From Sphingomonas sp. (GTDB lineage Bacteria > Pseudomonadota > Alphaproteobacteria > Sphingomonadales > Sphingomonadaceae), in assembly GCF_017304615.1 (NCBI RefSeq), contig NZ_JAFKLZ010000001.1, forward strand, positions 186,001 through 250,000: a DNA stretch of 64,000 bases, read 5' to 3'. Below the pieces are notes generated by a model, which saw only the letters and a list, made by a program, of their open reading frames with translations, ran no database searches and had not been told where the DNA came from. Positions within the stretch are counted from its first letter, which is position 1; every line of letters begins with the position of its first letter. Below are positions 1 to 8,644 of this stretch, one piece after another. Position numbers and translations under genes: made by a program.

Positions 1-560
1 TCGGCGGCGGCGAGCTTCATTTGCGTCAGGATCGCGAACCCGGCCGACACGATGCTGTTCCATAGGAGGATACGCAGGCCCGCCGCATTCTGCTCGGCCG
101 CGCCGCCTTCGCCCGATCCGACTTCCAGCACTTCGGCCGCCGCGCGTCCTTCCGGGTAGGGCAGGTCGGTATCGACCACGAGCGCGCGGCGCAGCGGGAC
201 CGAGAACATCACGCCCAATATGCCGCCCGTCGCGGTGATTGCCGCCGTCGTCCAGAATGGAAATCCGTGCCACCAGCCGACGATGATCAAACCGGGCAGC
301 ACGAAGATGATCGCCGCCAGCGTCCCGGCCGCGCTCGCGATCGTCTGGACGATATTGTTCTCCAGGATCGACGAGTTCTTGAACAATCGCAGGATCGCCA
401 TCGAGATCACCGCTGCGGGGATCGACGTCGCGAAGGTCAGCCCGACCTTCAGGCCGAGATAGACGTTCGCTGCGGTGAACAGCAGGGTGATGAGGCCGCC
501 CAGGATGATGCCGCGGACGGTGAGTTCGGCGATCGGGCGGGGGGATGCGGAAGTGCTCAT
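1..560 (-). CDS. OPT-family oligopeptide transporter, N-terminal part (cut by window edge)
   Basis: The gene reads leftward from an ATG at 560 and is open to the window edge, so about 186 N-terminal residues are visible. They contain hydrophobic segments and the stretch NVYLGLKVGLTFATSIPAAV (about residues 33-52), which is typical of the prokaryotic OPT family, followed by PYPEGRAAAEVL, also characteristic. The family moves oligopeptides or metal chelates across the inner membrane by proton symport; the substrate here is unknown. It begins 20 bp after the acetyltransferase stop, so it is probably co-transcribed with the acetyltransferase and M20 genes, a mix consistent with peptide use. Confidence 0.85.
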   Translation of the reverse strand, partial: MSTSASPRPIAELTVRGIILGGLITLLFTAANVYLGLKVGLTFATSIPAAVISMAILRLFKNSSILENNIVQTIASAAGTLAAIIFVLPGLIIVGWWHGFPFWTTAAITATGGILGVMFSVPLRRALVVDTDLPYPEGRAAAEVLEVGSGEGGAAEQNAAGLRILLWNSIVSAGFAILTQMKLAAA

Positions 561-580
561 TCGTCCACCGTGGCACAGTT

Positions 581-1234
581 TTACGGAGCGAGCGAGGCCG
601 TGGTGTAATCGCTGTGCAGCGACCAGCCGAGGCGTTCGTACAGCGCGCGGCCCGGTGGTGTGGCGCAGAGCATCGCGTCGTGGATGCCGAGCATGTCGGC
701 CTCCGCGGCGAGCGTGCGCATGATCGCGCTGCCGAGGCCGCGGCGCTGATGTTTGTCGGCGGTGCGGATGCGGTCGAACACGACGAGATCGCCCATCGCG
801 ATGATGCGGCCGCGCGCGGCTTCTTCGCCGCTGGGGTCTGTGATGGTGGCGAATGTAACGGCGCCGTCGCGGGCTAGGTAGGCGGTGAATTCGTCCGGCA
901 GCACTGGCGGACTCGCCAGCATCGCCGCGACCGGAGCGGTCATCATGTAGCCGGGCGTCGCGATCTCCCAGCCGGGCGGGAGCAGGGGGCGGACGGAGTC
1001 TGCGGGCGCGCAAACTTTGAGGTAGAGGAGGGGCTGGTCGATCCGCGCGGCAAGATCGCGGATCGGCTCCGCGTCGAGGCTCGCGAATATGTAGCGCCCG
1101 ACCTGTTCGGGCTGGCCGACATGGATGTAGAGGCCACGGTCCTGCGCGACTGGCGCCGCCGCGTCACGCGAGATCGCCCAAGCTTCGGCCCAGCGGGTGA
1201 TCAGCGCGGGATCCGCCTCCAGCCATTCCGTCAT
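581..1234 (-). CDS. GNAT-family N-acetyltransferase
   Basis: This is a 217-residue protein with a GNAT fold in its C-terminal half. The acetyl-CoA pyrophosphate loop is seen as HQRRGLGS, followed by ALYERLGW near the C terminus, as in many GNAT enzymes. The N-terminal half has no motif I recognise. I chose the ATG at 1234 (MTEWLEAD) because upstream codons come from a dispersed repeat rather than protein sequence. That ATG itself lies in the edge of the repeat. The acceptor substrate cannot be predicted. Confidence 0.8.
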   Translation of the reverse strand: MTEWLEADPALITRWAEAWAISRDAAAPVAQDRGLYIHVGQPEQVGRYIFASLDAEPIRDLAARIDQPLLYLKVCAPADSVRPLLPPGWEIATPGYMMTAPVAAMLASPPVLPDEFTAYLARDGAVTFATITDPSGEEAARGRIIAMGDLVVFDRIRTADKHQRRGLGSAIMRTLAAEADMLGIHDAMLCATPPGRALYERLGWSLHSDYTTASLAP

Positions 1235-1319
1235 GCCGGTCTTGTTCCGGCATCCAAAGTGCCGCGAGGTATGCGGCTTGGGGAGGGTTGGACCCCGCAA
1301 CAAGTGCGGGGTGACGACG
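1229..1319. repeat. dispersed REP-like inverted-repeat element, copy 1
   Basis: The element opens with CGTCATGCCGG and a TTGTTCCGGCATCCAAA arm, has a variable core, and closes with GGACCCCGCAACAAG and GGGGTGACG. A second copy with the same ends lies at 58898-58983. Each end contains its own small inverted repeat. It separates the M20 and acetyltransferase genes and overlaps the acetyltransferase start codon. Confidence 0.85.
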
Positions 1320-1340
1320 GAGTGGAGGACGTAGCCGAGC

Positions 1341-2546
1341 TCAATCGAACCCGTTTTCCAGAAATCGCTCGGCATACGCGCAGTGCATCGCGATGCCCTT
1401 GGCCATCACCGATTCCTCGATGGTCATCTTCGTGTTGTGGAGCGGCGGATTGGTCGACGGGTCGCTGCCCTCCGGCGCGACGCCGATGAACGCCATCGCG
1501 CCGGGAACTTCACGCAGCACGTAACTGAAATCCTCGCCGCCCATGATCGGCGCGGGCATCGGGAGCCACTGGCCTTCTTCCAGGCTGTCGGAGACCTTCT
1601 CGACCAAGTCGACCGCGCGCGGATCGCACATCGTCACGGGGTAGCCGTCGTCGATCCGCACCTCCGCCGTCAGCCCGTGCGCCGCGGCGACATTCTCGAC
1701 GATGCGAGTCAGACCGCTGCGCGCCTTTTCGCGAGTTGCGGAGCTGAGCGTGCGGAGAGTGCCGAGCATTTTCACCTCGCCCGGCACGATGTTGTAGGCG
1801 GAACCGGCCTCGATCTTGGTGATCGACAGGACGGCAGGGTCGGTCGCCGGGATCTGGCGCGCGACGAATACCGACAGCGCAGTGACGATCTCGGCCGCGA
1901 CCGGGATCGGATCGAGGCAATCGTGCGGCATCGCGGCATGTCCGCCCGCGCCCTTGACGGTGATGTTGAGCGCATCGGTCGAGGCGAGCAACGGGCCTTT
2001 ACGGGTGCGGATCGCCCCGGCGCGGCTGTTCGGGTCGATGTGCAGCGCAAAGGCGCTGTCGGGCCGTTCGATGTCGAGCAACCCGTCCTCAATCATGAAG
2101 CGCGCGCCATGATGGCCCTCTTCGCCCGGCTGGAACATGAAGACCACGGTGCCGGGGAGCTTGTCCTTGCGGGCACTGAGCGCGCGGGCGGCGCCGACCA
2201 GCATCGAGCAGTGCGAATCGTGGCCGCACGCGTGCATCGCGCCCGGCACCTGGCTGGCGAAGTCGAGGCCGGTTTCCTCCGGCATCGGCAGCGCATCCAT
2301 GTCGCCGCGCAACAGCACGACGCGGCCATTGTCGCCGCCCCCCCGCAGGATCGCCACGAATCCGGTGGTCGAGGTCGATTCGTGGATTTCGAGCGGCAAG
2401 CCCTCAAGCGCGGCGCGCAGCTTGGCGGTGGTGCGTGGGCAGTGGTTGCCGATTTCGGGGTCGGCGTGGATCGCGCGGCGCAGCGCGACGATCTCGGCGA
2501 GTTCGGCTTCGCCCGCGGCGGTCCAGTCGGTGGTGAATTCGGTCAT
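1341..2546 (-). CDS. M20-family metallo-amidohydrolase
   Basis: The product is a 401-residue enzyme of the M20D/hippurate hydrolase type, which cleaves N-acyl amino acids or amide conjugates in the cytoplasm. Metal ligands are visible in HACGHD (H105, C107, H109, D110), preceded by LLRGDMDAL (about 79-87) and followed by PGEEGHHGA. The start at 2546 has GGGAGA upstream; longer readings add low-complexity residues unlike the family. It lies 35 bp after the MOSC gene on the same strand. The substrate is unknown. Confidence 0.9.
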   Translation of the reverse strand: MTEFTTDWTAAGEAELAEIVALRRAIHADPEIGNHCPRTTAKLRAALEGLPLEIHESTSTTGFVAILRGGGDNGRVVLLRGDMDALPMPEETGLDFASQVPGAMHACGHDSHCSMLVGAARALSARKDKLPGTVVFMFQPGEEGHHGARFMIEDGLLDIERPDSAFALHIDPNSRAGAIRTRKGPLLASTDALNITVKGAGGHAAMPHDCLDPIPVAAEIVTALSVFVARQIPATDPAVLSITKIEAGSAYNIVPGEVKMLGTLRTLSSATREKARSGLTRIVENVAAAHGLTAEVRIDDGYPVTMCDPRAVDLVEKVSDSLEEGQWLPMPAPIMGGEDFSYVLREVPGAMAFIGVAPEGSDPSTNPPLHNTKMTIEESVMAKGIAMHCAYAERFLENGFD

Positions 2547-2581
2547 GACGGTCTCCCAGTCTTCCGACCGTAACGCATTTG

Positions 2582-3229
2582 TCAGGCGGCTTCCAACGCC
2601 TCTCGCGCCTTCTGACCGATCCGGCTGGCGAGGCCGGGCATCGCGGCGAGTCGCCGAAGTTCGGGGACGGTCGCACCCCCGCGGTTGATGATCGTGACGA
2701 GGCGCGCAAAGCCGAAATCGGGATTGGGCCGCTCGGTCAGCGTCGGCACGTCGCCAGGGGCGATCGGCCCTTCCTGCACGACGCGATAATACCAGCCCGA
2801 ATGACCCGTGCGGACCATATGCTTGACGAGACGCGGCTCGCCTAGCGCCAGCGCAAGCTTGAAACAGGGTTGGCGCGGCTGGCAGACCTGAAGCCGAGCG
2901 CCGCCGATCGCGTGGACGTCGCCGACACACAAACCGTCCTCGTTCATGCCCTCGACCGTGAGATTCTCGCCCATGCAGCCCGCGACGAAGCGCTCCGCAA
3001 GATCGGGAAAGGCCGCGGCCCAGTCGACATAGCGTCCAGCGGAGTAAGCGTAGATCGCCTTTTCCGGGCCGCCATGGACCGACAGATCGGCTTGCTCGTC
3101 CCCGGCGAGTCCGAGGGCACCGGCGAGCACGGGCCCTGCGATGCCGGTCTTGATGAAGGCGCTGGGAACGCGCTCCGGTCCCAGCGGCGCGATCCGCCCG
3201 ATCTGGATCGAGGCGATGCGGGCGGTCAC
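2582..3229 (-). CDS. MOSC domain protein (YiiM-like)
   Basis: The product is a 215-residue MOSC protein. It shows the VHGGPEKAIYAY segment, the GENLTVEG segment and the conserved cysteine motif QPRQPCFKL, then a C-terminal helical region as in YiiM. Family members bind or transfer sulfur/molybdenum cofactor or detoxify N-hydroxylated compounds. The GTG start at 3229 overlaps the HerA-like stop by four bases (GTGA), which implies translational coupling; upstream in-frame residues are antisense-like. The exact reaction is not shown by the sequence. Confidence 0.88.
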   Translation of the reverse strand: MTARIASIQIGRIAPLGPERVPSAFIKTGIAGPVLAGALGLAGDEQADLSVHGGPEKAIYAYSAGRYVDWAAAFPDLAERFVAGCMGENLTVEGMNEDGLCVGDVHAIGGARLQVCQPRQPCFKLALALGEPRLVKHMVRTGHSGWYYRVVQEGPIAPGDVPTLTERPNPDFGFARLVTIINRGGATVPELRRLAAMPGLASRIGQKAREALEAA

Positions 3230-4839
3230 CGCCCTTTGAACAACCCGCCCAGCACGCCGCGTACCAGCCCGCCGATCACCCCGCCCGCCATGCCGCCCGA
3301 CTTGCCGAACACCGCCTTGGTGGCCTCGCGTGCGATTACGGTGCCGGCGGAGCGTGTGGCGGATGCGGTCGCGCTGCGCACCGCGCGGTTCCACGGATTG
3401 TTGGCCTCGGCCCGCGCCTGCGCGGCGGCGGCCTGCGCGTCCGCCTTGGCCTGAGCGGCAGCGGCCTTGGCGTCGGCGGCCGCCTGCTTCTCGGCGGCTG
3501 TCTTGGCGGCGGCCTCCGCGGCGGCGGCGGCGGCTTCCTCGCCCTTGGCCTTCAGGATTTCCTCGGCGGATTCGCGATCGACGACGGCATCGTATTTGGT
3601 TCCGATCGCGTCGGTCTGGATCCAGGTCGCGCGCTCTTGCGGCGTGACCGGGCCGACGCGCGACGACGGCGGCTTGATCAGCGTACGCTGGACGGGCGAG
3701 GGGGCGCCGTCGGGTTGGAGCAGCGAGACGAGCGCTTCACCGACCTTCAACTCGGTGATGACGGTCGCGACGTCGACGCCGGGATTCGCGCGGAACGTTG
3801 TCGCCGCCGCCTTGACCGCTGCCTGGTCGCGCGGGGTGAAGGCGTTGAGCTTGTGCTGGACGCGGTTGTTGAGCTGGCCCGCGACGGTGTCGGGGATGTC
3901 GATCGGGTTCTGCGTGATGAAATAGATGCCGACACCCTTCGACCGGATCAGGCGGACGACTTGCTCGATCTTGTCCTCCAGCGCCTTGGGGATGTCGTCG
4001 AACAGCAAATGCGCTTCGTCGAAGAAGAAGCAGAGCTTTGGCTTGTCGGGATCGCCGACCTCTGGGAGGTGCTCGAACAGTTCGCTCAGCAGCCACAACA
4101 GGAACGTCGAATAGAGCCGGGGACTCTGCATCAATTTGTCGGCGGCGAGGATATTGACGATCCCGCGCCCCTTGTCGTCGAGGCCGATGAAATCCTCGAG
4201 CGCGAGCGCAGGCTCGCCGAAGAAATGGTCGCCGCCCTGGCTGCGCAATTGCAGCAGCGACCGCTGGATCGTGCCGACCGATTGCTTGCTGACGTTGCCA
4301 TACGTCGTGGTCAGCTCGTCGGCGCGTTCGGCGCAATTGACCAACATGGCCTGCAGGTCGTCCAGATCGAGCAGCAGCAGCCCATCCTTGTCGGCGACGG
4401 TGAAGGCGATCGTCAGCACGCCTTCCTGCACATCGTTGAGATCGAGGAGACGCGACAGGAGCAGCGGACCCATTTCGCTGACGGTGGTGCGGATCGGATG
4501 ACCCTGTTCGCCGAACAGATCCCAGAACTGCACCGGATTGTCGCTATAGGACCAGTCGGTCATGCCGATGTCCTTGGCGCGCTGCGCGAAGATGTCGGCG
4601 TTCTTGGCGGTCGGGGATCCTGCCATGGCGAGACCCGACAGGTCGCCTTTCACGTCCGACACGAAGCAGGGGACGCCGGCCTGGCTCAACCCGTCGATGA
4701 TGCCCTGGATCGTCACGGTCTTACCGGTACCGGTCGCGCCGGCGATCAGCCCGTGTCGGTTGGCGCGCCTCAATTCCAGCGCCTGCGGGTTCGCACCGCC
4801 GTCGCCCGCGCCGATGAAGATCGTGGTGGTGTCGGCCAT
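3226..4839 (-). CDS. HerA-like ATPase / DUF853 (YjgR family)
   Basis: This is a 537-residue P-loop ATPase. Walker A GATGTGKT lies at residues 34-41 and a Walker B-like FFFDEAH near 270. The C terminus has a long alanine/lysine/glutamate-rich segment (about 420-485) predicted to be a coiled coil, then a glycine-rich tail. The family is HerA/FtsK-related and generally poorly characterised. The ATG at 4839 sits directly after an intrinsic terminator, and its apparent Shine-Dalgarno (GAGGGAG) lies in the terminator's 3' arm. It couples to the MOSC gene by a 4-base overlap. Confidence 0.88.
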   Translation of the reverse strand: MADTTTIFIGAGDGGANPQALELRRANRHGLIAGATGTGKTVTIQGIIDGLSQAGVPCFVSDVKGDLSGLAMAGSPTAKNADIFAQRAKDIGMTDWSYSDNPVQFWDLFGEQGHPIRTTVSEMGPLLLSRLLDLNDVQEGVLTIAFTVADKDGLLLLDLDDLQAMLVNCAERADELTTTYGNVSKQSVGTIQRSLLQLRSQGGDHFFGEPALALEDFIGLDDKGRGIVNILAADKLMQSPRLYSTFLLWLLSELFEHLPEVGDPDKPKLCFFFDEAHLLFDDIPKALEDKIEQVVRLIRSKGVGIYFITQNPIDIPDTVAGQLNNRVQHKLNAFTPRDQAAVKAAATTFRANPGVDVATVITELKVGEALVSLLQPDGAPSPVQRTLIKPPSSRVGPVTPQERATWIQTDAIGTKYDAVVDRESAEEILKAKGEEAAAAAAEAAAKTAAEKQAAADAKAAAAQAKADAQAAAAQARAEANNPWNRAVRSATASATRSAGTVIAREATKAVFGKSGGMAGGVIGGLVRGVLGGLFKGR

Positions 4840-4843
4840 GCAA

Positions 4844-4880
4844 AAAACTCCCTCGCGTCCGTCCGGACCGAGGGAGTTTT
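4844..4880 (-). terminator. intrinsic terminator after the DegP-type gene, overlapping the next gene's Shine-Dalgarno
   Basis: The plus strand reads AAAACTCCCTCG, then an inner GTCC/GGAC hairpin, then CGAGGGAGTTTT. On the minus strand the stem is followed by six T residues, three bases before the HerA-like ATG. A second, weaker hairpin (CAAAG.CCC with GGG.CTTTG) is at 4891-4914. Together they end the protease transcript. Confidence 0.85.
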
Positions 4881-4922
4881 AGGAGGTGCTCAAAGACCCG
4901 GCAATGGGCCTTTGCGGTGGGA

Positions 4923-6446
4923 TCAGTTCTTGAGCTTGACCGCGATGTAGAGGCTGCCCTGGCGCACGCGCGTGATGTAGAGCAGCACCGTATTGCGCCC
5001 CGCCGCCTTCGCCGCATTGATCTGGGCGGCGAGTTGTCCGGGGGTCGAGACCGCGACGCGGTTGACCGACGAGATGATGTCGCCACGCTGGATGCTCTTG
5101 GCCGCGGCGTCGCTCGACGGATCGATATTGGTGACGACCACGCCAGAGATGCTGCCCGGCTGGATGCCCAGGCTGTTGGCGATGCCGGGGGTGAGCGCCG
5201 TCACTTGAACCCCGAGTAGATCGGTCGATGCGCGCAGTTCGGGGGCTCCCGGTGCGCCGTCGCCATCGCCGTTCGGTGCGCCGCCGGGGACGAGGTTGGC
5301 GAGTTCCTCCTCGCTTGGGCGCGTGCCGACGATCGCGTCGATCGTCAGCGGCTTGCCGTCGCGGATCACGCTCAGCTTCGCGGTCGACCCTGGCGCCAGG
5401 TTGGCGATCAGGTATGACAGCGTCTCGTCGGGGTTCACTTCGCGGCCGTTCACGGCGATGATCACGTCGCCCTGCTTGATCCCGGCCTTGTCGGCGGCCT
5501 GGCCCGGTTCGACGCGGCCGATCAGCTCGCCCTTGTCCTTCGGCAGGCCGAGCGACGCGGCGATGTCCTCATCCACCGGCTGACGACCGACGCCCAGATA
5601 GCCGCGCTGGATCTTGCCGCCCTTCATCATCGTGTCGATGATCGGCTTGGCCGCTTCGGCGGGGATCGCGAAGCCGATGCCGACCGATCCTTCGGACGGC
5701 GAATAGATCTGCGAATTGATGCCGATCACGTTGCCGTTCAGGTCGAACATCGGCCCGCCCGAATTGCCTTTGTTGATCGCCGCGTCGGTCTGGATGAAGC
5801 GGTCGTACGCGCCGCCCTGGCCGGTGACGCGGTGGAGGGCGGAAATGATGCCGGCGGTCACGGTACCGCCCAGACCGAACGGATTGCCGATCGCGATCAC
5901 CCAGTCGCCGACGCGCGCCGTCGTCGAATCGCCGAACTTGACGTAGGGCAGGTTGGTCGCGTCGACCTTCAGCAGCGCAAGGTCCGAGCTGGTGTCGCTG
6001 CCGACCAGCCGAGCGACATATTCCTTGCGGTTGGCGAGCGTGATGGTGATCGATTCGACCTTCGCGCCGCGCGCCGCGGCGTTCACGACATGCGCGTTGG
6101 TGACGATATAGCCGTCGGGCGAGATGATGAAGCCCGACCCCAGGCTCTGTCCCTCCCGCGTAACCGGCTGACCGTCGCCGCCATTCTGATCCCCGAACAT
6201 CTGCATCAGCGGATTGTCCTGGGTCGAGACCTGGACCTTCTGCTTGGTCGAGACATTGACCACCGCGGGCTGGAGCCTGGCGACCATGTCGGCGAAACTC
6301 ATCGGCGCGCCGGGTTTGGGCGCGGCGGACGCGATCGCGCCGGGCTCGTTCTGCGCGCTTTGGGCGTAGGCCGGATGCTCCAGCACTAGCGAGGAGGCAG
6401 CGCCCCCGATCAGCAGGGCGGTGGTAATGGCGTAAGCGTAGCGCAA
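4923..6446 (-). CDS. DegP/HtrA-family periplasmic serine protease (Do type)
   Basis: The product is a 507-residue Do-type protease/chaperone. It has a signal peptide ending near AYAQSA (about 29), a trypsin-like domain with catalytic His119 (TNAHVV), Asp155 (SSDLALLK) and Ser229 (KGNSGGP), and two PDZ domains (about 285-370 and 415-500). It degrades or refolds damaged envelope proteins. The start is TTG with AGAGGAAT upstream. It lies just downstream of hflKC on the same strand, which is common in proteobacteria. Confidence 0.94.
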   Translation of the reverse strand: MRYAYAITTALLIGGAASSLVLEHPAYAQSAQNEPGAIASAAPKPGAPMSFADMVARLQPAVVNVSTKQKVQVSTQDNPLMQMFGDQNGGDGQPVTREGQSLGSGFIISPDGYIVTNAHVVNAAARGAKVESITITLANRKEYVARLVGSDTSSDLALLKVDATNLPYVKFGDSTTARVGDWVIAIGNPFGLGGTVTAGIISALHRVTGQGGAYDRFIQTDAAINKGNSGGPMFDLNGNVIGINSQIYSPSEGSVGIGFAIPAEAAKPIIDTMMKGGKIQRGYLGVGRQPVDEDIAASLGLPKDKGELIGRVEPGQAADKAGIKQGDVIIAVNGREVNPDETLSYLIANLAPGSTAKLSVIRDGKPLTIDAIVGTRPSEEELANLVPGGAPNGDGDGAPGAPELRASTDLLGVQVTALTPGIANSLGIQPGSISGVVVTNIDPSSDAAAKSIQRGDIISSVNRVAVSTPGQLAAQINAAKAAGRNTVLLYITRVRQGSLYIAVKLKN

Positions 6447-6575
6447 CTTGGTATTCCTCTTCGTCTCGACGAAACCCCGGTCCGGCCGGTTATTGGGGCG
6501 GCGCGGCTTAACGGCGATTGAATATGAACGAATCGCAAGAAACGCGATTGGTCAAACCCGCCACCGTCGGGCCGA

Positions 6576-7451
6576 TTATTTCCCCCCGCCTTCGAATTGC
6601 TTCAGATACGCGTTGTCCGGGGTCAGGATCAGGTTGGTGTCGCCCTTCGGCTGGTCCTTGGTGCCCGGCGTGAAAGTCTGGCGGTACGACTGCATCGCAC
6701 GATAGAAGTCGTAGAATACCGGATCCTTGTTGAACGCCTCCGCGTAGATTTGCGCGGCGCGCGCCTGGGCGTCGGCCTGGATGATCGCGGCTTCCTTCAG
6801 CCCCTGCGAGCGGATCACCTGTGCCTGTTGCAGCCGCGCGTTTTTCATCCGCTCGATCGCTGAATTGAGCGCGGTGCCCGACGGCAAATCGGCATGCTTG
6901 ATCCGCACGTCGATGATCTGCACGCCATAGGGTGCAGCGATCTGTTGCAGCCGCGACTGGATGTTATCCATCATCTGGCCGCGCTCCGGGCTGAGCAACG
7001 CCGCGAATTCGCGCTTGCCGAGCTCGTTGCGCAGCGCCGATCCGAACAATTGCTCCAGCGCCAGCGTCACGCGTTCCTCCGCGCCGCCCGCCAGGCCGAC
7101 CGCCTGCAGCGTGCGCAACGGATCGACGATGCGGTAGCGCGCATAGGCGTCCACTTCGAGAGGGCGCTGGTCGGTCGACAGCACCGAGATGTTGTTGAGA
7201 TCGACGTCGAGCACGCGCTTGTCGAGCCATACGATGCGGTCGAAGAAGGGTACGCGTGCCAGGATGCCGGCGCCGGTATTGCCCAGCGCTTCGCCGGGAC
7301 GATAGGCGTTGACCACGGCGATCGGCTTTTCAACGCGAACGATCACGGCCTGGCGGGTTTCGGGAACGATCGCGATGGTGCTCGCGAGCAGGATGATGAG
7401 CAGCAGCGCGACGACGCCGAGCGTGATCGGGTTGCGGAGCCAGTTGGTCAT
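6576..7451 (-). CDS. hflC: protease modulator HflC
   Basis: This is a 291-residue SPFH/band-7 protein with one N-terminal transmembrane segment (about residues 10-30) and a periplasmic prohibitin-like domain, including ERMKNARLQQAQVIRSQG. With HflK it forms the large membrane complex that encloses and modulates FtsH. The ATG at 7451 overlaps the hflK stop by one base; a GTG three bases upstream is the alternative. The C terminus is short, as in other alphaproteobacteria. Confidence 0.94.
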   Translation of the reverse strand: MTNWLRNPITLGVVALLLIILLASTIAIVPETRQAVIVRVEKPIAVVNAYRPGEALGNTGAGILARVPFFDRIVWLDKRVLDVDLNNISVLSTDQRPLEVDAYARYRIVDPLRTLQAVGLAGGAEERVTLALEQLFGSALRNELGKREFAALLSPERGQMMDNIQSRLQQIAAPYGVQIIDVRIKHADLPSGTALNSAIERMKNARLQQAQVIRSQGLKEAAIIQADAQARAAQIYAEAFNKDPVFYDFYRAMQSYRQTFTPGTKDQPKGDTNLILTPDNAYLKQFEGGGK

Positions 7452-8530
7452 CACTGGCCTCCCTGCGGCGCACTGGGCAGCGTTCGGCCCGGCGGGATGG
7501 GGAGGTAGGGCGCCACGCCGCGTGGCTCGATGATCGTCTTGTTGGTCTGGCCCAGCACCTGCTCCATCGTCTCGTAATACATGCGGCGGCGGGTCACTTC
7601 GGGCGCGAGCTTGTACTGCGCATAGACGCGGTCGAACGACTGCGCCTCACCCTCCGCGCTGGCGACCAGCGACTGGGCATAGGCGCGTGCGGCGTTGACG
7701 TTCTTGGCATATTCCTGTTGCGCGACGGTCACTTGGTTGAACGCGTCGAGCGCCGCGGACGGCGCGGACGCATTGTTGAGCGAAACGCCGACGATTGTGA
7801 TGCCCGATTGATATTCGTCGAGGATGCGCTGCATCGCTTGCGTCACCTGGGTTTCGATCTGGCCCTTGCCGCGGCCGAGCACTTCATCAAGCGAGCTGTT
7901 GGCGACGACCGCGCGGACCGCGCTTTCCGCGGCCGCCTTGACGCTGTCGTCGGGCAGCTTCAGTTCGAACGCATATTTCTGCGGGTCCGCGATACGCCAG
8001 CGCACGGTATAGCTCAGATCGACGAGATACTGATCCTCGGTCAGTACCAGATTTGGGCCGCCATTCTCCGGAAACTGGATGGTGCGGATCGAATTGACGT
8101 CGATCACCTGCACCGACGAGATGGGCGCCGGTAGCGTCGTCTGCCAGCCGGGTGACAGCGTGCCCGAATATTTCCCGAAATAGGTGACGACGCCGCGCTC
8201 CTGCGGGCCGATCACGTGGAAACTCGTGAGCGCGATCCAGGCAACCAGGACAAGGCCGGCACCGCCCAACCACAAGTTGCGCGAGCTCGCGCCGCCGGTC
8301 GGGAGCTTGAATCCGCCACCGCCGCCGTTTCCGCCGCCCCCGCCCGATCGAGCGCGCTTGAGCAATTCGTCGAGCGAGGAAGCCCGGGCCGAGCGCGGCT
8401 TGCCGCCGGGCGGCTGCGCCCAGGGGTTGCGGGGGCCAGCGCCGGATTCGTCGGGCGCGTCGCCGCTGTCGTCGTTATTGTCGCTCGGGCCATCGCCGCC
8501 CCCGCCCCAGGGGCTTTTCGGCTTGGCCAT
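7451..8530 (-). CDS. hflK: FtsH protease activity modulator HflK
   Basis: The product has 359 residues. It has a glycine/proline-rich N terminus (WGGGGDGP and runs of Gly, 1-90), a transmembrane helix (about 98-118) and an SPFH domain starting at IGPQERGVV. It partners HflC around FtsH. I chose the ATG at 8530 (MAKPKSPW) because the family begins just before this glycine-rich tail. Divergent transcription with the Mrp gene leaves about 114 bp of shared upstream DNA. Confidence 0.93.
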   Translation of the reverse strand: MAKPKSPWGGGGDGPSDNNDDSGDAPDESGAGPRNPWAQPPGGKPRSARASSLDELLKRARSGGGGGNGGGGGFKLPTGGASSRNLWLGGAGLVLVAWIALTSFHVIGPQERGVVTYFGKYSGTLSPGWQTTLPAPISSVQVIDVNSIRTIQFPENGGPNLVLTEDQYLVDLSYTVRWRIADPQKYAFELKLPDDSVKAAAESAVRAVVANSSLDEVLGRGKGQIETQVTQAMQRILDEYQSGITIVGVSLNNASAPSAALDAFNQVTVAQQEYAKNVNAARAYAQSLVASAEGEAQSFDRVYAQYKLAPEVTRRRMYYETMEQVLGQTNKTIIEPRGVAPYLPIPPGRTLPSAPQGGQ

Positions 8531-8644
8531 GAATACGGGAAGGTGGCGCCACCAGGCGCGTACGGTCGTCATGCGTACCCTTATAGGTGCCCCGCCACGG
8601 AAAAACAGTGGCAAGCGGGCGCGGCGTCTCTATCTGGCGCAGCG

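Noticed and set aside
1383-2573. A 396-codon rightward frame opposite the M20 gene
   Set aside because: It mirrors the M20 gene and has no recognisable domain or ribosome site.
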